Below are positions 20,154 through 32,027 of a DNA stretch of 64,000 bases, piece after piece. The position numbers were made by a program, and so were the translations under genes. Origin of the DNA: Seminavis robusta (Eukaryota; Bacillariophyta; Bacillariophyceae; Naviculales; Naviculaceae); contig CAICTM010000212.1 of assembly GCA_903772945.1 (NCBI GenBank), positions 27,050-91,049 on the forward strand, given 5' to 3'. The notes beneath the pieces were generated by a model. That model had not been told where the DNA came from, searched no databases, and saw only the letters and a program-made list of their open reading frames with translations. Each line of letters opens with the position of its first letter. Positions within the stretch are counted from its first letter, which is position 1.

Positions 20154-20909
20154 ATGTCTCCAGCGGCAACTGTTTCGAACGACGTCGATGGCGACGGCAA
20201 CAAGAAGGCCAAGATCCACAAAGTGGTCCCACACGAAGAATGGGTCCAAGCGCGCAAGGAACTCTTGGAGGCTGAAAAAGAGTTCTCCAAGAAGAAGGCA
20301 GAGCTAGCCCAGAAACGTCGTGACATGCCATGGGAAGAAGTCAAGGAAGACTACGAGTTTGAAATGACTGGAGGCAAGGTTGTCAAGTTGTCGGAGCTCT
20401 GTCAAGGCGAAGATGGCACCGTGATCATTCAGCATTTCATGTTCAAGGGTGGTGACAATGGATGCCATCTCTGCAGCTTCTTCTTGGATGGCTTCAATAG
20501 CATCTATCCCCATCTCAAGCCGCGCGCCAACTTTTGCGCCGTTGCCCTGGCATCTCCCGAAGATCTCGAGAAAGTCGGTAAGAAGAAGGGATGGAACTTT
20601 CAAATGGTATCGGCTCGCAAAAACACCTTTCAAAAGGACTATGGTGTTAACTGGGGGCAAGATGACGTAGATAGCGGCTCAGCCCTTTACAACTACGGAA
20701 AGCAGCAGTGGAAGTTTGGGACCATGGCTCCTGGAATTTCCGTGTTCAAAAAGGCCGACGGCAAGGTTTACCATACCTACAGTACCTACGCCGCTGGATT
20801 GGCCGATTTGAACGCTACCTTTGCTCTCTTGGATATCACTCCCACCGGCCGCAGCGAGACCGGTGGATCGAACAACATGTGGTGGGTGAAGCAGAAAGAG
20901 AACTATTGA
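20154..20909 (+). CDS. DUF899 family thioredoxin-like protein
   Basis: 251 residues. It matches the DUF899 family (thioredoxin fold, best known from bacteria): HEEWVQARKELLEAEKEF opens, RRDMPWEEVKEDYEFE and FMFKGGDNGCHLCSFFLDGF give the core with a CxxC pair (CHLC) in the place of the active-site cysteines, and YHTYSTYAAGLADLNATFALLDITPTGR is the family's C-terminal signature. The family lacks a proven reaction; the CxxC suggests thiol-disulfide or peroxide chemistry. There is no signal peptide, so it is probably cytosolic. No intron. The sparse, largely bacterial spread of DUF899 makes an old horizontal transfer possible, but base composition here is like its neighbours. Start ATG 20154 follows a run of A, a favourable eukaryotic context. 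Confidence 0.88.
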   Translation: MSPAATVSNDVDGDGNKKAKIHKVVPHEEWVQARKELLEAEKEFSKKKAELAQKRRDMPWEEVKEDYEFEMTGGKVVKLSELCQGEDGTVIIQHFMFKGGDNGCHLCSFFLDGFNSIYPHLKPRANFCAVALASPEDLEKVGKKKGWNFQMVSARKNTFQKDYGVNWGQDDVDSGSALYNYGKQQWKFGTMAPGISVFKKADGKVYHTYSTYAAGLADLNATFALLDITPTGRSETGGSNNMWWVKQKENY

Positions 20910-22443
20910 GTCGAGTATCTTGACCCATAAGGAGATCAAGTACATGCAGCGAAATTGACCTCGTCATTGAGCTTTTGCCATTATTTGGTCTTTCACATTA
21001 ACCACTCTAAAGTGAGTCCTCATTACATTATCTACCTGTGTCCCCAGAAGTTAGCGAAGGAGCCAAGGCCTTCAGAGCATGTAGCGGGCGATTCCGAAAG
21101 TTCTGCAATGGCCTTTTTTTAATGTGAAATGAGGCCAGCGATTGAATTCTAGTAGCTAGAACACACCGTCAGCTGGGAGAGGTGAGTTGCCCAAGTCGAG
21201 GTAGGAAATCTATGGGCCACGAAAACTGAATGGCCCTTCATACCGCTACTTTTGGGAGCATAATTCCTCCCTCCCAGAACAGCAACTGCCGATCTTTATT
21301 TGGCTGCCAGCAGAGTGGTGACACATTTCAACCTTCTCGCCAGCCGAAGTGCTGTGGGGTGTGGCTGGGGATGTTGCTTGCAAACTAAAGGTATCAGTGG
21401 CGAAGCTCTGGAGACGGTGGACGAGAGATATTGTAAAGGGAGCTGCACCTGAGACCAGTAGCCATAAACGTCGGACAAAGTGGGTGGTGACTTGGCTTTG
21501 CTTCTGCAAGGATTTAAAACCGGAACGTACACGCATTGCGCTTTGCGAGGACCAGTTTACTATCTAACAAGCTACTGGTACCGGTACCGGTACCAGGTAA
21601 CAGGATGTCCATGTCTTCTAAAGGCCCTAGCTGCCGGTACCGGTACATGTAGCTAGTCATAGACAAGCTTGAGAGCTGCAAGTTATTGTCTGCAGTCTGC
21701 ACTAGCTAGTAGCATACCTTTACGGTCCATCGTTTATTAAATCTTCTGCTTTGGACGGATGATCTCTATCCACAGCTTTGCTTGTAGGCTGGCCAGGCAG
21801 CACAGGAGTAGCCGCCGGTATCTAGCTGCATCTCCTGTAAAAGTAAAAGTAAATTTTCAAATTTTCATGCAACACCACAAGCCTCTTTTTCACTGACAAA
21901 TGACAAATTACTGCTCTAGCTAGAGCTGGAGTGCAAAATCTACCATTACTCAATTGAAATTGTGGAAATAATTGGAAATAGATAAGCGTGTGAAAGCAGT
22001 CTTCCAACCCTCCTCGGACAAAACCTCAGGGATACGAATGCCGAGGACACATCTGTAAAACGAAAGTCTGGCTAACAGGCTAACAAGACTTAGTGGTCCA
22101 TTGTCTTCTTTCATTTGATATATCTAAAAGAGAAGCTTTTTGGGTTGCCGAGAACATCAGGGATTTAGAAGAGGCACTGCCACTTTTGCCAAAGAGGTGG
22201 AAAAAGCTCCCGCGTTAAATCTAGGCAGTCTTTTGTGTGGCCACGTCATCTTTGATCTTTGATTGATAATGACATTGTTGTCAGAAGAGCCCAAGGCAAC
22301 CACCGGTACCTGCAAGCTTACCGTACTCCCTCTTGTGATCCACCTCCTCGCTTTCTCCCACAAACACACTATACATATAAAACACAAGCAGTCTACTACA
22401 GTACGGTACCTGGTAGGTGTTTCGTCGGCGAGAGCTGCATACG
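20910..22443. other. Spacer with GGTACC palindromic repeats
   Basis: No gene. A (GGTACC)n tract at 21576-21597 and another at 21636-21650 flank a short unique segment. Several AGCTAG/CTAGCT clusters. The last 100 bp before 22444 should hold the LRR gene promoter. Confidence 0.5.
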
Positions 22444-24860
22444 ATGGGAGTTGAAAGCGACGAAAAGAGCGTTGACGCTGGCGCTGTGAAGATGGCGCCG
22501 TCGACGCACAATACCAGTATTGCTGGAGGCACCCATGTGACCACCAATGAACCCAAAATGAGAACCGCCAAGTCCGAAGTCGGCATTAAAAGCAGCGTCA
22601 ATACGAACGACTCTGCTGCTGCCATGGTTGGTATACACTACGAAGGAGTGGTGGAAGATCTTCAACGTCGAGGACTGCACAGATATGCAGATGCGCTGTT
22701 GGCGTTGTCGGAGCATCTTCAGGAGCAAGAAGAACATGCGGAGAGTACCGTTGCCAGCAAGAATAGTATGGCCCCGAGTGCCCAGTGCAAGGAAGACAGC
22801 ATACATCCGGATAAAGTCCTGAGCGTCTCGAAACTTGGCGCAAAGAGCGGCAAGCCTGGCGCAGCGCAAAATGGTTCCTTGGTGGAACGGTCCAGGATCA
22901 TTGCGACACTCTTGGATCTGCCAGACGATATAACCAGCATTACGGCTGTGGTGGAAGAAGGGAGTGATCAGAGTGGAATCTTTGGTTCCAATCTTCCTCG
23001 ACCAACACAAGATGTAGCTGGCTCATCCAATTCGGCACCACCCCTCAACTTTACGCAGAGTTCCTTCATCCAATTACCCTCGGCCAATCCTGGAGCCTTC
23101 AATGTTGTACCCAGCAGCGCTAATCCAATGCAAGAAGTGAGTGGAAGTATCACCATTGGAGGAAGTGTCACTGTCGGAACCAAGGGTGAACCATCAAGTA
23201 TCCAACTGCCGCCAACAGAGGAAACCACCTTGGAAGCTGTCCGCGTCGATGATATTCTTACTGTCCATGCCGATCCGATGGATGGAAAGGAAGACAGGAA
23301 TATAAATCAGAAGAAGGTGCTCAAGGCTTGGTTGGGCAGTGGCTTTTGCTTCTTGGTTGGGGTTATGTTGTTGATTATTGCCTTGACCACCACAAAGAAC
23401 AAGAATAACGAGACCATGACTCCTGTCCCCGCCGTAACACCAAGTCCCACCTTTGCTCCAGATGACCGTTTTGACTTGCTACGAGACTTCTTTGTCAGTG
23501 CATTGGCCCCATATTATAGCCAAGGTGATGACACTGGCGACATGACTAACGGCACAGACTTGGTCCAACTTGTGTTTCATCACGAGGACTCTCCTCGGTA
23601 CAAGGCACTCGAATGGATGGCCTGGAATGACACCGAGATTGAGACAGCCATCCCATTGGACTACATCACCTTTATGGACCTGCCGGCAGGCCACAATAAT
23701 CATGATACCAAGCTGCCAGATGAATCCCAGCAGCGTCTCCTCCAACGCTTTGCCCTGGCGGCCTTCTACTTTGCCACTGGTGGTCCCACAGCATGGAGTG
23801 AGCAGTATGAGTTTTTGGCACCTGGACATGAATGTGACTGGTCCGGGGCACTACAGTGCTCCGAAGTTGTGCCAGAAGATGATGATGCTTTCACCCTGGA
23901 GAGCAATGGTGGACGCAACCAATCATTCTCTGTGATTACTGGCATTGATTTGAAGGAAAATGGTCTCACAGGTTCTCTAACCCAGGACCTAGGTGCGCTC
24001 TCTCATCTTAAATCGATCAATCTGTTTGGCAATGCCTTGACAGGCACATTTCCAGCTTCACTGGCCCATCTTACAGCCTTGACAGACCTAACAGTGGCCA
24101 ACAATCGCATGGACGGGACCATCCCTGAAACCTGCCTTGCCAGCTGGATGGAAATGCAGTCACTAAAGCTTGGTGACAATTCCTTTTCTGGAACACTACC
24201 GTCGGAGATTGGCTTGATGGTGAACCTTGTTGCGTTTGGAGCAGAGAGATTGTCATGGCAAGGAACGGTTCCAAAAGGTACGCCTGATGAGTGACCCTCT
24301 TACTATGCGATGCAGTGTTTATGTCAATGGTTACTCAAAACTGTGCCCCTGACATCATGTGCCTGCCATTTTTGATGCAAACAGAGCTTTTCCAAAAGTT
24401 GACAAACTTGGAATTCTTGGAAATGTCCAACATGGTATATGGCTTTGTCAATGATACCCTCCCAACCCATATTGGCTTGTGGACAAACCTGAAATCCCTC
24501 ATAATGCATGGTTCAAATCTAGTCGGAAGCATTCCAATCGAAATTGGATTGGTCTCAAATCTGAAGCGGCTTCAATTGGCATCCAACCACATGACAGGGC
24601 CACTACCAAGTGAGCTTGGACTTCTGACAGCCATGACACGGCTTCAGCTGTCTGTGAACGGTCTCACTGGCACAGTCCCCACCTCATTTGTCAACTTTGA
24701 AAGTGTGAAACGATTGGAACTGCAGAACACACTGTTGACAGGAGATGTGAGCTTCCTATGTAATGCCATTGAGGCTGGTAACATGACCGCCATTGACAAC
24801 TTCAGGATGGATATGGCCGAGGTGTCAGGTTGCTCCTGCTGCAGTTGTTGTGAGTATTGA
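22444..24860 (+). CDS. Transmembrane LRR protein (LRR-A), two exons
   Basis: Proposed join(22444..24277, 24385..24860), 769 residues. The ~290-residue N-terminal part is charged and low-complexity; one membrane helix follows (about residues 297-318, GSGFCFLVGVMLLIIALTTT), and the C-terminal half lies outside the cell. That half begins with a cap (WSEQYEFLAPGHECDWSGALQCS) and continues as plant-type LRRs (NLFGNALTGTFPASL, LGDNSFSGTLPSEIG, ASNHMTGPLPSELG), ending CSCCSCCEY. The 107-bp intron (GTACGC donor at 24278, ACAG acceptor at 24384) joins TVPKE to LFQKLTNLEFL in frame. There is no kinase domain, so any signalling would need a partner; adhesion or ligand recognition is the likely role. An upstream GTG-started extension was not used because ATG 22444 starts the recognisable acidic tail. 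Confidence 0.85.
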
Positions 24861-25284
24861 GACAAACAGCCAGACACAAAAGGTTGTCGTACCGCTTGTT
24901 TTCAGTCTGTGCATTGATACGAATTTCAAATGCTTGGGTCCACTTTAAATCACGCTGTAGTGTCGCAGAGAACCGAGCGTCGCCTACATGACGAATTGAC
25001 CGATCCAACAAAAAGACAAGCCGAAAGGAACGGTGGCACAAGTAGCGCATAGCTACTGTTGATCTTGCGGAACAAGGATCGCTTAGCCCTGTGCACTGGA
25101 AAGTGGGCCGCGCAAAGCAGGGCGACTATGCGTAACGAAATGAATCTTCATTCAAACTTAGCTACGTAATGCGGCCACCGGTCCTTTGCAGAATCTATGG
25201 CCGACTGGTCTACATACCGTACACGAGATCTGGGTGCAGAGTTGTCGTCGTTGGGCTTGCTGGATCAAATAAATCCAATGCATT
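24861..25284. other. Convergent spacer
   Basis: 424 bp between the ends of LRR-A (plus) and prolyl-tRNA synthetase (minus). It must contain both 3' untranslated regions; no polyadenylation signal or gene is recognisable. Confidence 0.5.
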
Positions 25285-27439
25285 CTAAAACGCTCTTCCA
25301 AACAAGGCCATGTGTGTAGCATCTTCACCACTGAAGAAACACTTTTTGCCTTCGTGTAACCCTTCACTGTTTTCTTTCAACGGGTAGCAGCGAATTGTTG
25401 CCTTGCATTCCTCTTTGATTTTGTCCTCATTGGCAGCATCGCACTTCCATGGAACCAAGAAGAGTCCCTGTCCAGGATACTGGGTGGCTTCATCCGCTTC
25501 CAGCAAGGACTTCATTTCGTCATAGGTGGCATCCGTTCGGATACCGTCTGCCAAACGATCCTGGGCCGCTGCCAGGAGACTGGCTTGCATCGCATCCAAG
25601 CCGGCAACGGCACTGTCGGCGGCTTGTGCCAGATCCACCGATTGTTTCCCATCCGACCCGTCACCCGCTCGGTATTTGAAAATGCACACATTCTGTTTCA
25701 CATCCCGTGGTCCAAGTTCTATACGAAGTGGTACACCCTTGCGCTCCCATTCAAAGTATTTGGCACCGTTTCGCACGTAATCTCTGTCATCGACTTTGAC
25801 TCGAAGTCCCGCACTCTTCAAATCACTCACCAGCTTGTCCAATGCCACCTCCATACTTTCCTTGGCTTCTTGATTATTCTTTTTGGGTGGAATTGGCACA
25901 ATCACGACTTGCGTCGGCGCCACACGAGGCGGCAGCACCAACCCATCATCATCCGAGTGCGACATGATCAAGGCACCAATCAATCTCGTGGAAACACCCC
26001 AGGATGTTCCATAAACATCCTGGAGTTGCCCTTCGGCATCCTGAAAGGTAACATCAAATGCTTTACCGAAACTCTGCCCGAGATAATGCGACGTTCCCGA
26101 TTGCAGTGCCCATCCATTTTGCATGAGAGCTTCAATGGTGTAGGTTTCTTCGGCACCGGCAAATCGTTCCGACGGACTCTTGACACCTCGTACGACGGGC
26201 ATGGCCAACAATTGCTCACAGAGCGTGGCATAGTTTTCCATCATGGTACGGGCATCGTCATCGGCACTTTCGGCTGTCGCATGGGCCGTGTGTCCTTCTT
26301 GCCATAGGAATTCCGACGTTCGTAGAAACGGTCGTGTGCGCATTTCCCATCGCATCACGTTGGCCCATTGATTGACTTTGAGTGGTAAGTCACTGAAATA
26401 ATAGTAATAAGTAATAGTAATTGTTTTGGAGGACACGATCAAGGAGCAACAACGCGTTAGAATAATGATTCATCCATGCATTATCGTTTTGTTGTGGTTT
26501 TGTTTTGTTTTTGACTTTTTGTTTACTACAATGTACGTACCGATGACTGGTAATCCATTTTCGAAACATGTACCAAATCATAGTTTCCGACGTGGGTCGA
26601 ATAATGAGTGGATCTTCCAATTTGGCGGTGGGATCGGCAATCAATTCCGTGCCATCTTCCGACGCTGTCAATCGATGATGCGTCACGACGGCACATTCCT
26701 TGGCAAATCCATCGACGTGTTCGGCTTCTTTCGATAAAAACGATTTGGGAATGAGGAGTGGAAAATAGGCATTTTCCGCACCATGGTCTTGAATTTTCGC
26801 ATCCAATTCGTTGCGGACGCGATCCCACAAGGACATGCCCCACGGTTTGATCACCATGCACCCACGCACGGGACTGGTTTCGGCCAATCCGGCGACTCGA
26901 ATCAGATCATTGTACCATTTGGAATAGTCCGTGGCGCGGGGTGTCACAAAGCCCTTGTCGTCGTCGTCGTCGTTGACTTTTACTGGACTAGGCTTTTGCT
27001 GTTTGGTTGCAGCCGTTTTTTGTTTCTTTTTCTTGGGTTCGCCGCCAATGGATGATGGATCTACTAACTTTGCCTTGAGAGCCAAGAGTTCTTGAACCAA
27101 CGGCGCCACGGCCGATTTTTCGGCACCGTCCGCTTTGAGAGCCCGAATTTCGTCACCCTTGGCTTTGATTTGTTCTTCCAATTCTACTTTTTCCGTTTCG
27201 GAAAGATCCGTGGAAGCACTCATCCATCGACGACGGGACCATTTATGATGATTGCAGTTGTGTTTGTGGTAGAAACCAAAATTGGCTGCATTCTTGTAGA
27301 CAGACCTTCCAATAAGATTGTTGGATGGAACTACATGTACTGAGAAACCAAGCAGTCGAGGAATAACGGTGGCCAGTATCATCCAAGAGAGACACAGGGT
27401 GGTAGTAGAAGTACAAGAAGAAGAACGGGTGATGGCCAT
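25285..27439 (-). CDS. Prolyl-tRNA synthetase, eukaryotic type with WHEP domain and organelle-type leader
   Basis: Proposed complement(join(25285..26392, 26541..27439)), 668 residues. It charges tRNA-Pro with proline. It is of the eukaryote/archaea class II type without the bacterial editing insertion. A WHEP-like helical hairpin lies at residues ~80-115 ([21 protein letters not shown]). The catalytic core has [27 protein letters not shown], the motif 2 region [17 protein letters not shown] and [15 protein letters not shown]; the anticodon-binding and C-terminal zinc-like domains follow, ending in the usual aromatic (MALFGRAF). The 148-bp intron (GTACGT donor 26540, TTTCAG acceptor) joins ITSHR to DLPLKVNQW, a strictly conserved stretch. 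The first ~70 residues are a hydrophobic leader ([18 protein letters not shown]) and basic stretch; an internal ATG at MSASTDLSE could yield a cytosolic form. Confidence 0.93.
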
Positions 27440-28143
27440 GGTGGTGTTTTGACAACAGAAAGAAAATGAGAGGAGGTCAACTGATGAGAGGAAGGTGTCG
27501 ACGCTGACGTACTTTTTTATGTCATTTTATCCTGATCCTTACAGGAGATGCATCTGCTCACAATTTGTTTCCGGCAAACCAAAAATTCGACATTTGTATT
27601 TAGCCTGGCAACAACGATCTCACATTTTTTATGATTATTATTCATGTAAGTACCAAGCTAGCTAGCCATTCGCCCAAGCCAACCGCTGATGATGATGATG
27701 ATGATGATTCCCAGGAAGTCAAACAACTGAACAGCCTGTGTTTCAGGGATTCGATTTGGCAATGTACTTAGATAGTCACTGGTTGCTAACAATCGGAAGA
27801 TACTAGACGATCTATCAAGATGATACCGTACTGTGTCGGATGAACAGAGGTCCTTCTAATATCACGGCGTGTTACAAGTGAGGATCTGTTCGGCGACCCC
27901 AATAAGAAAGATAGACTAGCTAGATAGACTGATGTAGATCCAGGAGACAACAGACTCAAACGGCAGTTGCCAGCTGGTGCTAACCACCATGCACAATTAA
28001 TTTTGCTTTAGAAGAGCCATTGGCTGACTTCAACTATTCTGCCCGCTCCTCTCCCTCTCAAAGCCACTTCCATTATTTGTCCACTCACTGATGAATGAGC
28101 TTCAGGTCACCACCCAAAACAGCAAAGATAGATAGATAGACAG
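27440..28143. other. Divergent spacer
   Basis: About 700 bp between prolyl-tRNA synthetase (minus) and the SGNH hydrolase (plus), so it carries two promoters. A (GAT)n microsatellite occupies 27688-27710 and TAGATAGA repeats lie near 27910-27930 and 28128-28142. No gene. Confidence 0.55.
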
Positions 28144-30171
28144 ATGGAGGATTATTACATACTCGTGACATGGAGGCGTCAAGCGTTTGCCGCATTGCTG
28201 GCCCTCGTCGTAATCTTGACGCTGCTCGAAGGACACATGGAAGCTCAATGGACATCATCACGGCGCAACATGGCAGGGATGAGGATCAAAGAAAAAAAAG
28301 ATCATCAACAACGACAGTCCGTGCCCCGCATGAGGGGTCCGTCTCGCAATAATATTAATAATGTCTCTGCCGCCGTGGTCCATAAGAAGAAGAATGACAC
28401 TCGTCCTCTAAAGACAGGATTGAAGAAGCAACCCAATCGCACAGAGTCCTCCAACGAAACCAACTTTGCACTACTCAAGGATGGACCCTTGCCACACAAC
28501 AGCAGAGCGAGGTCTACGTCGTCGATATTGAAGAAGCAACCCAAACGCACAAGGTCCTTCAAGAACAGAGGGAGGTCGTCGTCGTCGCCTTCGTTCGCAT
28601 CATTACAGAGCAGTTTCAACAATGCCCTCCAAGCCATGGTCCAGCGAGGTGCCATGAATTCCAACATTTCGTCTCGTGATCAGGTGCTGCAGCATGGCTT
28701 TCCGAGACTGTGGGAACCATGCGTGTTGTTGGAACGGCTCCTCGTGGCAAACAACAAAACTTTGGAGGTGGTCGTCCTAGGAGGGTCTGCATCGGCTCGT
28801 CCCGCCAGAGACTGCACCGTGGAGCAGGAGATGCCGGCACAATATAGCAATCTGCTGCAGCAGAGGCTTTCTACTATGCATAGTAGTAGTGATGATGATG
28901 ACACGTTACCAAAGTTCCGAATCATCAACCGGGCTCAGGGTTCCATGAGCTCGACTACGAACGCCCTTCTCATGGATCAGCTCATTGACCCACTCACCAC
29001 CGACGTTATTGTGTGGGAATTTTACATCAATGGTACGTACAACGTACTTCGTTGTTCTAACTGTCCCCACAGGATACGAATACCGTATCTAGCTAGCTAG
29101 TACCGTAGTTAGAATTTGAAAGAACTCTCTCATCATTTGTTTCTTCATGTTGCTGCAGACGAATGCGGCGCTCAAGGGGGTGGACCATCGGAACAAGTAC
29201 GCAAACTAGAGTTTTGGTTGACCCGCGTCCAAGCGATCTTTGCGCAGGCAGGGAGACCACCGCCACCCATTATTCTCCTGTACTTGTGGCCCAAGGGAGC
29301 GGGAAATCGCCTCAAACGAAACGAAACCAACACGTTGAAAAAGGTCGATCCCAAGGGTTCCTTGTTAGTAATCGATGATCATTCGTACTACCGAGGATGG
29401 GATATTGCCGTCTTGAATGTGGCGGCAGCCGTGGACACATCCACTGTGCTTGCCAACCCAAGTCTCTTGTTTGATGACGCGCATCATCCGAGTTGTACCG
29501 GTGTCAATCTTATAGCGGATATGCTGCAGCACGTATTCGTGACCAACCTCGCAGCTGAACAATGTTCCACCACAACCACCAATGGCAAGATACAACAACA
29601 ACACAAAAGAGACGGGTACGGTCGTCCTCCACACGTCGGCAACATGGACTCGAGATGGGAGCTACTCTGGACCGATCTGTTTCGGCAAAATGCACGTCTA
29701 GGGTCCTTGACTGCATGGGAACCTCGTATTCATCACAATGCCAGCAATCTGCAAGTCGAAAACATGGCAGAGATATACCACTGGCCGAATAAGACACTGG
29801 TGGGCAAAGCGAATCCCGGCAGACAAGACCGCAAGTATGCCTTTGTCTTGCCAACTTGCCAAACGCAAGAACCTCTCAACATTACCTTGTTGGAACCGAA
29901 TCTAAAGTGGCTCGGAATGAGCCTGACTGGCAACCATATTTGGCTCTCTCTGAACCACAACAAACCTGTGAAACTTCCAGAACCAGACACGTCCTGGAAC
30001 TTTGCCAACGTGTTCATCAATCAGTGGATTCCAGTCCGGCAAGAGGTTGGAGAAGCAGATAAGTACGTGCTTTCACTGTGCAGCTCCGATTCAGAAAGCA
30101 TTGCCTACTTTCAACACTTGGTAGGAGTATCCATCCCCAATGACAGTGACAGCTTCAGTGGGGTATCATAG
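28144..30171 (+). CDS. Membrane-anchored SGNH/GDSL-like hydrolase, two exons
   Basis: Proposed join(28144..29032, 29159..30171), 633 residues. A short cytosolic N-terminus, one membrane helix (about residues 13-29, AFAALLALVVILTLLEG) and a basic, Ser/Lys-rich stem put the rest in the Golgi lumen or outside the cell. The catalytic domain has block I VVLGGSASARPARDC with the likely nucleophile serine, an INRAQGSMSSTTNAL block II, and DDAHHPSCTGVNLIADML as block V with the Asp-x-x-His pair. GTACGT donor (29033) and CTGCAG acceptor (29157-29158) remove 126 bp and join FYIN to DECGAQGGG. Such enzymes in secretory pathways remove or transfer acyl groups on glycans; the substrate is unknown. Residues ~510-620 form an extra C-terminal beta-rich domain. 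The intron is a multiple of three but contains an in-frame TAG. Confidence 0.8.
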
Positions 30172-30650
30172 GCAATTCCACTAACTAGCCAGCTAGCGAT
30201 GGTAGAGATCTCTAACAAAGTATGCCAATTATCTACAAGTTTTTCTTGAAGTGACCCTTTGCGTTGGTACTATGAGACCAAATGGCATAGACGTAGACTC
30301 CAAAGAGGTCATGTTGGACAACCATTCTAGTGATCAGTTTGCGAAGATCTGTACAGATCCCCGTACCGTACCGGTATGGTACCAGTCGCAATTGAACGCG
30401 ACTTGCTGTTCGGGTAACCATTCTAGCTGGCTTGAAGCAGGGAAACGACCGATTTGTTGTACTAGTTAAAGGTGGCTTCGCATCACACAAGGCATCGTGC
30501 CCTCCCCTCGAGCTCTGTCCCCATCCTCATCTTAGCTCTCTCTAATCCATAGTAACTTCCCATTTGACAAGACAAGCGAGAGGGGGTTACCGGTAGGCGA
30601 CAACATAATACAGTATGTAATAACCCGACATTCCCAAGTGAAAAAGCGAA
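30172..30650. other. Spacer before AlkB-type gene
   Basis: 479 bp with no gene. A CCGTACCGTACCGGTATGGTACC palindromic run lies near 30361-30383. Direct AGCTAGC elements occur near 30187-30196. Confidence 0.5.
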
Positions 30651-32027
30651 ATGAAAGAGGACCCTTGGAGCTGCAACAGTTGCACCTATCGGCACGAGTC
30701 ACCTACAGAACGACAATACCTCAGTTGTGCTCTTTGTAGTGCTCGCAAGAATAATAATGAGCCACAGCGGAAGAAGACATCATCTCATCACAAGTCGAGC
30801 CCATCTTCATCATCATCAAGCCACAGCAGCAGTAGTACCCGCCAATACACACCCGATACGAAGAGGAGGAAACGTCAGCTCTTGCTATCCGATGCCTTTC
30901 AGCAGCCGCCGAAACCAAACATCCAGGGGACACGGAAGAAATCGCCAACTGCTAATACTACTACATGTATTCTGAATGGACGTAGTAGCGTTGGTGAAGC
31001 CACAACGACTCGGAATAAAACTGACAGTACTGAAATCAACGGTGACGACAACAACACAAAGGAACATCCAGTGAAAAGACGAAGTATTCTAGAAGCACTC
31101 AAGCCATGTAGTGCTTCTTCCTTTGTGCCTCCGGCACGGTATCGAGATTCACCCAAGGAGGATTGGACTACCATTTCCCTCTCGCAAATTCCAACCCTCT
31201 GTCCCATGACGGTGATCCACAATGTGCTGCCCCTCCAAGTGGCCAACAGCCTACTCGCACAGCTGGAGCAAGAATCTTCTTGTTGGAATCGGGGAAATTG
31301 GATCATTCACGGCAAAGAACACCAAATACCTCGCACCACAGCAACCTATCAGCTGCTGCAAGACAATGATGACACGCTCCTGATGGACGAGGAATACCTC
31401 GACAACAATCCACAACGACCGGTTAGTCCGGAATTACGACAGGCAGCCACCGCTATTGCGCAACGGGTGCAAGAACAGCACTCCCAACCAAAATGGGAAC
31501 CAACCTTTTGTCTGGCCAATCGGTATGCCACTGGACAAGACTGTGTCGGATGGCACGCCGATCACATTACACCTCTGGGACCGCGACCCATCATTGTCGG
31601 CTTGTCCTTGGGTGCCTGTCGTCGCTTTGAGCTGCGACATGCTTCCGCAACAAGTGGTCGCCATGTCAGTGTCCCCCTACCGCACAATTCCATTGCAATC
31701 ATGTGGAACGATGCGCAAGAATCCTGGCAACATGCCGTTCCGCGGTGCAGCAGTAATAGTCTGATGCAACATGCTACCGTGGGGCATGTCCGCATCTCCT
31801 TGACGTTTCGGATGCAACGCCATCTTCCCAATTTGGGCAAATGTCATTGCGGCCGACCGGTCGGATTAAAGGCCAAAGATGGAGCCTACTACTGTTTTTG
31901 TCGTCCCTATGGAAAAGACAAGCACCGAACGTGTGGGTTTTGGAAACGATGTGGCTGGGCCGAACAGGAAGCACAACGATTGATTCGTCTGGAATCTTGC
32001 CAGAGTGAGGAACAGCTACAAAAATAG
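30651..32027 (+). CDS. AlkB-type 2OG-Fe(II) dioxygenase with RanBP2 and GRF zinc fingers
   Basis: 458 residues, one exon. It probably repairs alkylated bases in nucleic acid by oxidative demethylation (ALKBH2/3 class). Domains in order: a RanBP2-type zinc finger at residues ~3-30 (DPWSCNSCTYRH ... LSCALCSA); a basic, Ser-rich linker; the AlkB core at ~180-390, with the iron ligands H302 and D304 in GWHADH, distal H361 in WQHAV, NRYATGQDCVGW before the first His, and R381/R387 in VRISLTFR for 2-oxoglutarate; a GRF zinc finger at ~397-437 (CHCGRPVG ... YCFCRPYG ... CGFWKRCGW). RanBP2 fingers bind RNA or ubiquitin and GRF fingers bind single-stranded nucleic acid, so both would guide the enzyme to single-stranded or damaged substrate. 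The nucleus is the likely site, inferred from the basic linker. Confidence 0.92.
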   Translation: MKEDPWSCNSCTYRHESPTERQYLSCALCSARKNNNEPQRKKTSSHHKSSPSSSSSSHSSSSTRQYTPDTKRRKRQLLLSDAFQQPPKPNIQGTRKKSPTANTTTCILNGRSSVGEATTTRNKTDSTEINGDDNNTKEHPVKRRSILEALKPCSASSFVPPARYRDSPKEDWTTISLSQIPTLCPMTVIHNVLPLQVANSLLAQLEQESSCWNRGNWIIHGKEHQIPRTTATYQLLQDNDDTLLMDEEYLDNNPQRPVSPELRQAATAIAQRVQEQHSQPKWEPTFCLANRYATGQDCVGWHADHITPLGPRPIIVGLSLGACRRFELRHASATSGRHVSVPLPHNSIAIMWNDAQESWQHAVPRCSSNSLMQHATVGHVRISLTFRMQRHLPNLGKCHCGRPVGLKAKDGAYYCFCRPYGKDKHRTCGFWKRCGWAEQEAQRLIRLESCQSEEQLQK

